15,439 bases of DNA from contig WREJ01000006.1 of assembly GCA_009779395.1 (NCBI GenBank), positions 1 to 15,439 of the forward strand. Reading direction: 5' to 3'. Below the pieces are notes generated by a model. It worked only from the letters and a program-made list of their open reading frames with translations. It had not been told where the DNA came from and did no database searches. This DNA is from Coriobacteriia bacterium. GTDB taxonomy: Bacteria; Actinomycetota; Coriobacteriia; WRKU01; WQUG01. This document shows positions 1-5,751 of the stretch, piece by piece (position 1 is the first letter of the stretch; each line of letters begins with the position of its first letter). The position numbers and the translations under genes are program-made.

Positions 1-603
1 ATTGATCCAACAGACCCTCTTGCTGTAGGTGGTTTGCGCATATCTAAAACAACAACAGGCGTAATGCCTGACCCCAGCAGAGCTTTTGACTTTGACATTA
101 GACTCAGCTCTCCCTCTTTGGCAACAACGATAACACCACCTATTGTGTACCGAGCACAGATTATCAATACGCTGACAAACGAGACCATTGGTTCTGTCAT
201 TGAATTCACTGATGAAGTGACCAGAACCGTAGCTTTGACCCACAATCAAACACTGGTATTCCTTGATACTCATGTCGGGACACGCTACACAGCAGTAGAA
301 CTCGCTGTAAGCGACTACACACCTCATGTTGTTGTTCGTACTGATGGTGTTATTGATACATCAGTCATTAATCCACCAGAACGTACACCAAACGTATCAC
401 TTTCGACTGGTGAGCAAACATTAGGGGAAGCTGCTAATACAGCAGACTTTACCAATACTGACTTTTTTGTTCCACCAACAGGTCTTGATATTGGTAGGTT
501 TGGCATGGCGCTGCTACTGATGGCGATTGCTGGATTGATAGTGATAGTGAGTGCCACGAGGCGTAGTAAGCGTGAGATGGAGCTTGCGGTGCTGACGCAC
601 TAA
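1..603 (+). CDS. Sortase-anchored surface protein, FctA/Spy0128-like pilin domain (3' part)
   Basis: The frame is open from base 1, so this is the last 200 residues of a longer exported protein. The visible part is one Ig-like domain of the streptococcal pilin isopeptide (FctA/Spy0128) type. It begins LRISKTTTG, where the Lys is the likely isopeptide donor, passes an acidic stretch (VELAVSDY) and ends in FTNTDFF, where the Asn is the likely acceptor. A sortase signal VPPTG follows (residues 157-161, bases 469-483), then about 20 hydrophobic residues and the basic tail RRSKR. The tail continues for nine residues past the usual positive charges. The protein should be covalently linked to the wall or to a pilus by a sortase that accepts VPPTG; no sortase gene is in the window. 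The N-terminal region and true function are not visible. Family and anchoring are well supported; a pilin as opposed to an adhesin role is inference. Confidence 0.85.
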   Translation: MDPTDPLAVGGLRISKTTTGVMPDPSRAFDFDIRLSSPSLATTITPPIVYRAQIINTLTNETIGSVIEFTDEVTRTVALTHNQTLVFLDTHVGTRYTAVELAVSDYTPHVVVRTDGVIDTSVINPPERTPNVSLSTGEQTLGEAANTADFTNTDFFVPPTGLDIGRFGMALLLMAIAGLIVIVSATRRSKREMELAVLTH

Positions 604-621
604 CACACACCTTGTGCAGAG

Positions 622-642
622 ACCCCAGGTCGAGCCTGGGGT
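622..642. repeat. REP-like short palindrome
   Basis: An 8-bp perfect stem (ACCCCAGG 622-629 with CCTGGGGT 635-642) encloses the loop TCGAG and is followed by GACGGGG. The arrangement of palindrome, central TCGAG/TCAAG-type loop and flanking GTGACG resembles dispersed palindromic repeats that I recall from many bacterial genomes. It lies 18 bp after the stop codon of the surface protein gene and has no U-tract, so it is not a convincing terminator alone. Only one copy is seen in the window. Confidence 0.5.
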
Positions 643-666
643 GACGGGGTGGAAGTTTGAACGCAC

Positions 667-699
667 AAGAGGGGGCGCGCCGGAAGGCGCGCCCCTCTT
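667..699 (+). terminator. Strong GC hairpin, probable terminator of the surface protein gene
   Basis: A 10-bp perfect stem (672-681 with 686-695) is capped by the GNRA-type tetraloop GGAA. It extends by four more pairs (AAGA 667-670 with TCTT 696-699) around one bulged G at 671. The following bases CAATTGG are only weakly T-rich. It lies 64 bp after the stop codon of the preceding gene. The hairpin is certain; termination activity is inferred. Confidence 0.6.
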
Positions 700-715
700 C
701 AATTGGCAAGGTGTA

Positions 716-827
716 CTGTGGAGTGAGGGGGAGGGTACTCAGCACTCTCCGCAGCAACATGTCATTCATTTCAAATGTGTGTCCCGCGCGAGGACTGTGC
801 AGATGTATCCTCCCCCTCGCTCCACAG
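716..827. repeat. 112-bp giant imperfect palindrome upstream of coaX
   Basis: The outer arms 716-734 and 809-827 are complementary over 19 bp with a single G.T wobble. They contain a purine-rich core (GAGGGGGAGG against CCTCCCCCTC). Pairing continues inward through 735-738 with 805-808 and, after a gap, GCAC 742-745 with GTGC 797-800. The middle contains another small palindrome (CATTTCAAATG). No clear target-site duplication flanks it and no convincing ORF lies inside. It could be a MITE-like relic, a structured RNA or a regulatory cruciform. The pairing is seen directly; the function is unknown. Confidence 0.75.
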
Positions 828-880
828 GGACAATCTGATAGTTCAACGCCGAGATCGCGCGTCTGGTGTGCCCTACTGTT

Positions 881-889
881 TGCTATAAT
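881..889 (+). promoter_or_regulatory. Extended -10 promoter of coaX
   Basis: TGC-TATAAT matches the extended -10 consensus exactly. No TTGACA-like -35 is seen at the right distance. The expected transcription start is about 896-899, which coincides with the ATG at 899, so the transcript would be leaderless or nearly so. No Shine-Dalgarno sequence precedes this ATG, in agreement. Confidence 0.75.
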
Positions 890-898
890 TTGACCATC

Positions 899-1816
899 AT
901 GATAACCAACACCAACATGCTTCTTGCAATCGACATTGGAAACACCCAAACCGTCCTCGGGCTTTTTGCGGGGACAGAGCTTTGTTATACCTGGCGGCTT
1001 GCAAGCGAGGCAAGTCGTACGGTTGACGAATTGCGGGTGACCGTCTTGCAGCTCTTTGACGAGGTCGCGCGTAACCAACAGGCTGCACTGCCGTCTGTGC
1101 CGCTCCCTCCTGGACAAACTCCGCCGCCTGTCATTGCTATTGAACGGACGATTATTGCCAGTGTGGTTCCTGCCTTAACTTTTGCCTGGAAAGAATGTGC
1201 TCGTTCACTGACGCTGTCTGCTGCGCGCAACGAGCCGATTGTTGTGGGGGCTGACTACACGCAGGATTTGACGGCGCATCTGCAAAATCCCAGCGAGGTC
1301 GGCGCAGACCGCATCGCAAACTCAGTTGCCGCAAAGGCTTTGTACGGGGCTCCGGCGATTGTGCTCGACTTTGGAACAGCGACCAACATCGATGTCATCG
1401 ACGCGCAGGGACGCTATTTGGGCGGCATCATATCTGCCGGTGTGCAAACGGCAGCAGACGCGCTGTTTGAAACAGCAGCACGCCTGCCAGCTATCGATCT
1501 AAAGCTGCCACCGCAGATACTGGGCACGACGACAAAAACAGCGGTCCAGTCAGGAATCCTCTACGGAGAAGCGGCAAAAATGGATGGGCTGCTCCGCTGC
1601 CTGCAAATCGAACAACCCAGTCTGGCGGGCGCGCATGTTCCTATTATTGCCACCGGCGGCATGGCGCCTCTTATCGCGCCGATGATTCCTTTGGTGACTC
1701 ATTTTGACGAACACCTGACCCTGCGCGGTCTTGCACTGATTGCCCAGCGCCTGCGTCTTGCTGCGGGTACAGCCAGTGTTGGCACAGGTGGGAGAGAACG
1801 TCCATGCGTGACATGA
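899..1816 (+). CDS. coaX: Type III pantothenate kinase
   Basis: Phosphorylates pantothenate in the first step of coenzyme A synthesis, in the cytoplasm. Diagnostic motifs of the ASKHA-type III enzymes are present: DIGNT (residues 12-16, phosphate loop), ASVVP (87-91), GADR (135-138, with the catalytic Asp) and DFGTATNID (157-165). The length of 305 residues is slightly above the usual ~255-260, partly because of a proline-rich insert near 65-77. The ATG at 899 was chosen because it lies right behind the extended -10 at 881-889. An in-frame ATG at 917 is the other option and would start closer to the conserved LLAIDIGNT. A start further upstream at 866 would precede the promoter. The 3' end overlaps the next gene by 13 bp, so the two are probably translated from one mRNA. 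Identification is firm. Confidence 0.95.
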   Translation: MITNTNMLLAIDIGNTQTVLGLFAGTELCYTWRLASEASRTVDELRVTVLQLFDEVARNQQAALPSVPLPPGQTPPPVIAIERTIIASVVPALTFAWKECARSLTLSAARNEPIVVGADYTQDLTAHLQNPSEVGADRIANSVAAKALYGAPAIVLDFGTATNIDVIDAQGRYLGGIISAGVQTAADALFETAARLPAIDLKLPPQILGTTTKTAVQSGILYGEAAKMDGLLRCLQIEQPSLAGAHVPIIATGGMAPLIAPMIPLVTHFDEHLTLRGLALIAQRLRLAAGTASVGTGGRERPCVT

Positions 1817-2418
1817 TTCGCATTGGCAAAAAGCTTGTCTCTCCTGATAAATTGTACGCGCTCATCGACGAATTGCTGCAGACGCGCTCTCGTGGTGCTA
1901 CTCAGGCAGAGGCAGCGCGCAGTGTGGGCGTGTCGCGTAGTTTTGTCTCGAATCTTGAAAGTCTCGGCGAGGTGCGTCATGGTGCGCGGGTGGCATTGAT
2001 TGCCTTTCCCGTGTCAAACGGTGAAGAGCTGCGCGCCCTTGCAGAAGAGTTCTCGCTTGATTTTGTGCTGACCTTTTCACAAGACGAGCGCGCACGTGCA
2101 GAGCAGGGTCAGACGGGTGTCATGCTAAACCAGATGTTAGATACTCTGGTTGAACTGACCGACTATTCGGTGGTTGTTGTGCTTGCCAGTGACTGGCGTA
2201 TTCAGACGGTAAAGCGCATTTTAGATGCCGATGTCATTGGGATAGAGCTGGGTACGTCTCCCATTACAAGCGATGTAGCCGTTGATACGGGCCATTTACG
2301 CAGCGTGCTGTCAGGTGTTGTCGACAGTACTCGCGACCTGCGCCCTGCTGCGGGAAGCAGCGAGCACCAGCGCGGGCGACGGGTACGAAAGGCCTGGGAG
2401 CAATTAAAACGTCAATAG
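1804..2418 (+). CDS. HTH-containing probable transcriptional regulator
   Basis: A 204-residue protein with a helix-turn-helix near residues 32-54 (TQAEAARSVGVSRSFVSNLE). The rest (62-175) is an alpha/beta domain with hydrophobic strands such as VALIAFPV and SVVVVLAS and resembles no ligand domain that I can name. The C-terminus is basic (RGRRVRKAWEQLKRQ). The start at 1804 is favoured by GGAG at 1791-1794, 9 nt upstream; a second ATG at 1813 forms an ATGA overlap with the coaX stop. The downstream gene starts within or right after this one, and from memory an HTH protein of this kind often accompanies the quinate-dehydrogenase-like family, so it may control or partner with it. The DNA-binding role is inferred from the HTH only. 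Confidence 0.75.
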   Translation: MRDMIRIGKKLVSPDKLYALIDELLQTRSRGATQAEAARSVGVSRSFVSNLESLGEVRHGARVALIAFPVSNGEELRALAEEFSLDFVLTFSQDERARAEQGQTGVMLNQMLDTLVELTDYSVVVVLASDWRIQTVKRILDADVIGIELGTSPITSDVAVDTGHLRSVLSGVVDSTRDLRPAAGSSEHQRGRRVRKAWEQLKRQ

Positions 2419-2441
2419 TCAGTATTTCACTGGGTTCATCG

Positions 2442-3320
2442 GTGCGTGACCATCAATCAGAGGTCAGCTTGGGCACACGCGACTATTTGGTTCGCCGTGA
2501 GGGTACCAATGGTGATATGCGTCTGCTGAAAGAACGCCTACTGCAGCTAGATGCAGACCCGCAGGTCGCAGCCATTGGACTGGGTGGTGCCGACCTTTTT
2601 CTAAACGCCGCTGACCGTACCTACTGGATTCGCGAAATGCGCCCCCTTGCGCAATTGGTGCGCAACAAAGTGCTGGTTGATGGCTCGGGGCTAAAGGGTG
2701 CTGTCGAGGCAGACACCATTCGCTACCTGCACAAAGAGGGGGGACTTGAACTAAAGGGCAAGCGTGCGCTGGTGACCTCTGCGGTGGACCGCTGGGGGCT
2801 TGCAATGGCACTTGACGCAGCGGGAGCACAGACCAGCTATGGTGATCTGTATTACGTGCTGGGAATCCGCAGCATCATTCACAACAAACGGGCGCTCAGG
2901 CGAGCGGTACGCATTGCGGCACCCATTGCCGTCAAGCTGCCCTTCTCGTGGATATACCCCACTGTTACCGACCACAGTTCGCGTACGGTTCGCCACGCCT
3001 GGACAGACCGCCTGTACTACGACTACGACATTATCGCCGGCGACTACAAATACATTGCCAAATACATGCCACCAGACCTCGAGGGCATCTGGGTCATCAC
3101 CAACACAACCACAACAGCAGACGTCGACTTTCTGCGCTCGCGCGGCGTCGGCAAACTGATCACCACCACGCCCCGCCTGGACGGTCGCAGCTTTGGCACC
3201 AATGTCATGGAGGCACTGCTGGTGGCAGCAGCAGGTCAGACCAAGGCTCTGACCGCACAGCAGTACTTGTCCCTCTTGGCAGAGTTTGACCTGCACCCCA
3301 GCATCGAAGATTTGCAGTAA
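2442..3320 (+). CDS. Quinate 5-dehydrogenase-like protein (family of uncertain function)
   Basis: The 292 residues match a family that I recall being named quinate 5-dehydrogenase in databases, with no experiment known to me. Visible landmarks are GTNGDM, a glycine-rich turn (IGLGGADLF), VDGSGLKG, LKGKRALVTSAVDRWGLA (Rossmann-like), IAGDYKYI, YMPPDLEG, and DGRSFGTNVMEA near the end. The protein is soluble, without signal peptide or membrane segments. The GTG at 2442 is the first conventional start, but it lacks a ribosome binding site. The same frame upstream reads IVSISLGSSVRDH, which looks like the family's conserved N-terminus. No ATG, GTG or TTG exists upstream before a stop at 2283, so translation may begin at ATT 2403 or ATA 2415, overlapping the HTH gene. 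The gene is real; the enzyme name should be treated as a label. Confidence 0.8.
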   Translation: MRDHQSEVSLGTRDYLVRREGTNGDMRLLKERLLQLDADPQVAAIGLGGADLFLNAADRTYWIREMRPLAQLVRNKVLVDGSGLKGAVEADTIRYLHKEGGLELKGKRALVTSAVDRWGLAMALDAAGAQTSYGDLYYVLGIRSIIHNKRALRRAVRIAAPIAVKLPFSWIYPTVTDHSSRTVRHAWTDRLYYDYDIIAGDYKYIAKYMPPDLEGIWVITNTTTTADVDFLRSRGVGKLITTTPRLDGRSFGTNVMEALLVAAAGQTKALTAQQYLSLLAEFDLHPSIEDLQ

Positions 3321-3367
3321 AGGTCGCGTCTGTGGACGTTCTCTGCCGCCTGAATTATCCCAGGATG

Positions 3368-3373
3368 TATAAT
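3368..3373 (+). promoter_or_regulatory. -10 box in front of the structured RNA
   Basis: A perfect TATAAT lies 48 bp after the stop codon of the quinate-dehydrogenase-like gene. The predicted start (3377-3380, GGTG) coincides with the base of the long helix that closes the RNA at 3379. No good -35 is visible. The position fits a dedicated promoter for the RNA. Confidence 0.6.
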
Positions 3374-3378
3374 TAGGG

Positions 3379-3646
3379 TGCTTTCGCGCGGGTCTGTGGT
3401 TGCGTTTGTGTGCCACAAGGTACGCAAGCTAGTTCAAGGTAGGTGCGGCCAAAAGAACCCACGTAAGCAGCGTACTCGACAGGGGTATCTGTGAGCATGG
3501 CGCACCTTAGGGGTAAGTCGTACCGTCGCTATTCTTGTCATGTGGCAGGGAAGTAAGCGGCGAGAGGGTTAGTTGTGAGATAGCATCAAGCTAACGCCCC
3601 CGTACGCAGGTGTGGGGTCAAAGACCAGGTCAGCCGCGCGAAAGCA
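3379..3646 (+). ncRNA. Structured non-coding RNA, family not recognised
   Basis: About 268 nt without a credible ORF. The 5' end (3379-3391) and 3' end (3634-3646) form a perfect 13-bp helix. GGTCT 3391-3395 can add pairs with AGACC 3622-3626. Inside are: a hairpin with TTGCGT 3400-3405 / ACGCAA 3422-3427 and TTGTG 3406-3410 / CACAA 3414-3418; AGGTGCG 3441-3447 with CGCACCT 3501-3507, enclosing smaller hairpins; CGTCGCT 3524-3530 with AGCGGCG 3556-3562 topped by an inner stem; GTTAG 3568-3572 with CTAAC 3591-3595; and CCCC 3598-3601 with GGGG 3614-3617. A TATAAT precedes it and a short T-run (3654-3657) follows. It lacks the hallmarks of RNase P RNA, tmRNA and SRP RNA. The folding was done by eye; the strand is inferred from the -10. 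Confidence 0.65.
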
Positions 3647-3681
3647 GCTATAGTTTTACCAGTAATGGACGCCCTCCCTCT

Positions 3682-3699
3682 GCCTTCTTAAGGCTCTTC
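3682..3699 (+). terminator. Weak hairpin, possible terminator after the structured RNA
   Basis: A 5-bp stem GCCTT (3682-3686) / AAGGC (3690-3694) with a CTT loop is followed by TCTTC. The stem is short and the tail is not a clean U-run. It lies between the structured RNA and the ABC importer control region, which is where a terminator would be expected. Confidence 0.25.
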
Positions 3700-3716
3700 A
3701 TTCATGCATAAGAGTC

Positions 3717-3810
3717 TGCAAAAATGGGTATTCTCGCGCCCAAATTGCTAACTTTTGAATATGAATGGGCAAAATTGCATTACAATTCAAAATGTGCAAA
3801 AATGGGTATT
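3717..3810 (+). repeat. Pair of 16-bp direct repeats, probable operator sites
   Basis: TGCAAAAATGGGTATT occurs exactly at 3717-3732 and again at 3795-3810, 78 bp apart. Between them lie an 8-bp inverted repeat (TTTTGAAT 3753-3760, ATTCAAAA 3785-3792) and a related element, GAATGGGCAAAA. If transcription starts near 3761, the first copy covers the -35 region and the second lies in the leader, a typical layout for a looping repressor of the amino acid importer. The regulator is not identified; the TGAAT/ATTCA half-sites are vaguely ArgR-like only. Confidence 0.6.
3746..3754 (+). promoter_or_regulatory. Candidate extended -10 of the ABC importer operon
   Basis: TGC-TAACTT fits the TGC-TAnnnT pattern of the other promoters in this window but is the weakest of them. 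It would start transcription about 118 nt before the SBP gene, between the two 16-bp repeats. TACAAT at 3781-3786 is an alternative. Confidence 0.35.
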
Positions 3811-3878
3811 TAAGAATGATAGATGGTCGTGCCCTGCATTAAGGGATGTGCGACCGCGTAGTGAAAGGTATGACAGAC

Positions 3879-4742
3879 ATGAAGAAACGTTTGCTTTTAC
3901 TAGGCCTTGCCGCTGTATTGGAGGTGACAGCTCTCGCCGTTGTGGGCTGTAATCAGGCAGAAGAAGCGATTGACGACGCAGGAGAGGCTGCCGAGGCGTG
4001 GCTCCATCCCGCGCTGGCTGACGTCGTAGCAGGAGACGGTAGAACACTGACCGTGGCAACTGACCCGACGTATCCACCCTTCGAGTCCATGGAGGGCGAT
4101 ACGCCAGTAGGCTTTGACATCGATTTGGCAAAGGCCTTGGCAGAAGAGCTGGGTGCTGAAATCAGATTTACCTTCCTCGAGTGGGACGCACTGCTGACCG
4201 CACTGAGTGCTGACAGCCGTGACTTTGACTTTGCCGCAAGCGCGATGACCATTCGCCCCGACCGCGCAGAGACAATCCTCTTCTCGAATCCCTACTTTGT
4301 GTCCTTCCAGGCACTTGCTGTTCCTGCTGACTCTGACATCAAGTCCTTTGATGACGTGACCTCAGGTGTACGGATTGGTGTTCAAAGTGGTACAACCGGA
4401 AACATCTTTGCCGACGAGCACCTGTCTGACCTTGGTGTTGTTATCAGACCGTATCCCGGTGGCGTTGACTGCTTTATGGCAATGCAATCTGGTGAAGTTG
4501 ATGGCGTAATCATCGACGTTGGTGTTGCAGCGCTGTATGCTGCTGACGATGCTTTTGACATCAAAAACCTCGGTCCGATTCCTGCCGCAGAGCAAGAGAA
4601 CTTTGGCCTTGCTTTTGGCAAGAGCAGAACAACACTTGCTGATGCAATAAACGAGGCTCTTGCTGCTGTTATTGCCAGTGGCAAGTATGCAGAAATCTAT
4701 GCCAAGTGGATTGATGCCGATAATCCACCTGTTATGCCCTAA
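3879..4742 (+). CDS. Polar amino acid ABC transporter, substrate-binding lipoprotein
   Basis: Captures an amino acid outside the cell and delivers it to the permease encoded downstream. The N-terminus is MKKR followed by a hydrophobic stretch and a lipobox AVVGC, with the lipidated Cys at residue 24. After an acidic alanine-rich linker comes a type 3 solute-binding domain of the HisJ/GlnH family: TLTVATDPTYPPFE, GFDIDLAKALAEELG, LLTALSADSRDFDFAASAMTIRPDRAE, the hinge strand IGVQSGTTGN, and ASGKYAEIYAKW near the end. The length (287 residues) is normal. The ATG at 3879 is preferred because GAAAGG (3863-3868) lies 10 nt upstream and the lipoprotein signal then begins with basic residues; ATGs at 3846 and 3870 fit less well. 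The ligand cannot be read from the sequence. A strong terminator right after the stop suggests that it is made in excess over the membrane parts. Confidence 0.93.
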   Translation: MKKRLLLLGLAAVLEVTALAVVGCNQAEEAIDDAGEAAEAWLHPALADVVAGDGRTLTVATDPTYPPFESMEGDTPVGFDIDLAKALAEELGAEIRFTFLEWDALLTALSADSRDFDFAASAMTIRPDRAETILFSNPYFVSFQALAVPADSDIKSFDDVTSGVRIGVQSGTTGNIFADEHLSDLGVVIRPYPGGVDCFMAMQSGEVDGVIIDVGVAALYAADDAFDIKNLGPIPAAEQENFGLAFGKSRTTLADAINEALAAVIASGKYAEIYAKWIDADNPPVMP

Positions 4743-4760
4743 GGGCGAATTGTAGTGGGG

Positions 4761-4799
4761 GAGTGCGTCCATTAATTGTATTATGGACGCACTCTTTTT
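4761..4799 (+). terminator. Intrinsic terminator between SBP and permease genes
   Basis: A perfect 12-bp stem (GAGTGCGTCCAT 4761-4772, ATGGACGCACTC 4783-4794) with a 10-nt AT-rich loop is followed at once by TTTTT (4795-4799). It starts 18 bp after the SBP stop codon. Because the next gene is co-directional and part of the same importer, it probably acts as partial termination that lowers permease and ATPase expression. Confidence 0.9.
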
Positions 4800-4834
4800 A
4801 TATAGCGTGAATAGTTTTGGAGGTAGAGGCTAAG

Positions 4835-5746
4835 ATGGGCACTCTTTTGGCAGTTGCTACAAGTACGGGCACAGGGCTCAGTGCTTTGGCGACTGCAAAC
4901 TTTTGGGCACAAGCGCTAGACTGGTGGGAAAACGCCAGTTTTTCTGGCACCTTCCTTTCGCCCAGCCAGGCGATAGAGTCACTTCCGGTCGTCGCACAAG
5001 GCTTTCCGGTTACGCTCACTATGGCATTTATTGGCTTTTTCCTGGCGATTCCTCTGGGCTTGGGACTGGCATTTCTCAAGATGGCAAAGTTTGCACCTTT
5101 GCGCTGGATTGCGACGACCTATGTTGACGTCATTCGCGGAACGCCCCTGCTGCTGCAAATCATTGTGATCTATCTGGGACTTCCTTTGATGCCAGCTTTT
5201 CAGACAGCGATGGAGCCCTTTAGCAATATTACCTTTTTAAGTCTGGACTTCTCGGCGTGGTTTCGCGCCTTTCTAATCTTGTCGGCAAACTCGGCAGCCT
5301 ATCTTGCCGAAATCTTCCGTGCGGGCATTCAGTCTATTCCCAAGGGGCAAATGGAAGCTGCGCGCTCGCTGGGCATGAAGACTTCAATGGCAATGAGCGT
5401 TGTTATTTTGCCGCAGACAGTACGACGCATTTTGCCCACAAGCCTCAGCGAGTTCATTTTGCTGCTAAAAGACACGGCGCTCTTTACCGTTGTTTCTTTT
5501 GGCGAGATGATGCTGTACGCACGCTGGGAACAGGCGCGTACCTTTAACATGACACCACTGGTGCTAGTGGCTGTCTTCTATCTGCTGGTTACCATTCCTG
5601 CTGGTCGCATTGTTGCACGCCTTGAAAACAAGCTAGCAGAACAAGACAGCGGTACCGCCAGCAGAGGAAAACGTCCACCACGCCTCGATGTGGCATCAAC
5701 GCATGTGGTTCCGCATCAAGAAAACGTACTGCAGGAAGTTAGGTAA
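4835..5746 (+). CDS. Polar amino acid ABC transporter, permease
   Basis: Forms the membrane channel of the importer. After a polar N-terminal extension of about 50 residues come membrane segments beginning near VVAQGFPVTLTMAFIGFFLAIPLG and the HisM/GlnP-type core with VIRGTPLLLQIIVIYLGLP. The cytoplasmic EAA loop (EIFRAGIQSIPKGQMEAARSLGM, about residues 159-181), which docks on the ATPase, is intact, followed by LPQTVRRILP and two more hydrophobic segments. The ATG at 4835 was chosen because GGAGG (4819-4823) lies 11 nt upstream; a TTG at 4817 would lack a site. The C-terminal tail is polar and long. It lies 92 bp after the SBP gene, across the terminator, and 5 bp before the ATPase gene. The family is certain; the substrate is unknown. 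Confidence 0.92.
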   Translation: MGTLLAVATSTGTGLSALATANFWAQALDWWENASFSGTFLSPSQAIESLPVVAQGFPVTLTMAFIGFFLAIPLGLGLAFLKMAKFAPLRWIATTYVDVIRGTPLLLQIIVIYLGLPLMPAFQTAMEPFSNITFLSLDFSAWFRAFLILSANSAAYLAEIFRAGIQSIPKGQMEAARSLGMKTSMAMSVVILPQTVRRILPTSLSEFILLLKDTALFTVVSFGEMMLYARWEQARTFNMTPLVLVAVFYLLVTIPAGRIVARLENKLAEQDSGTASRGKRPPRLDVASTHVVPHQENVLQEVR

Positions 5747-5751
5747 TCGCT

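Noticed and set aside
614..893. Small plus-strand ORFs in the spacer before coaX
   Set aside because: They read through the hairpins, have no ribosome binding sites and give low-complexity peptides.
449..1117. Long minus-strand ORF (222 codons)
   Set aside because: It runs through the hairpin spacer and antisense to coaX, with no recognisable domain; a shadow.
2751..3416. Minus-strand ORF of 221 codons
   Set aside because: Antisense to the quinate-dehydrogenase-like gene and the start of the RNA region; Cys/Gly/Val-rich shadow composition.
3473..3486. tmRNA-like CTCGACAGGGG
   Set aside because: No alanine-acceptor domain, no tag ORF and no CCA end in the right places.
3621..3649. SRP RNA-like string ACCAGGTCAG followed by AAAGCAGC
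   Set aside because: The essential GGAA tetraloop and its flanking stem are absent, and these bases form the perfect closing helix with 3379-3391.
3755..3952. 65-codon ORF starting TTG before the SBP gene
   Set aside because: Overlaps the SBP start in another frame, has no ribosome binding site and spans the operator region.
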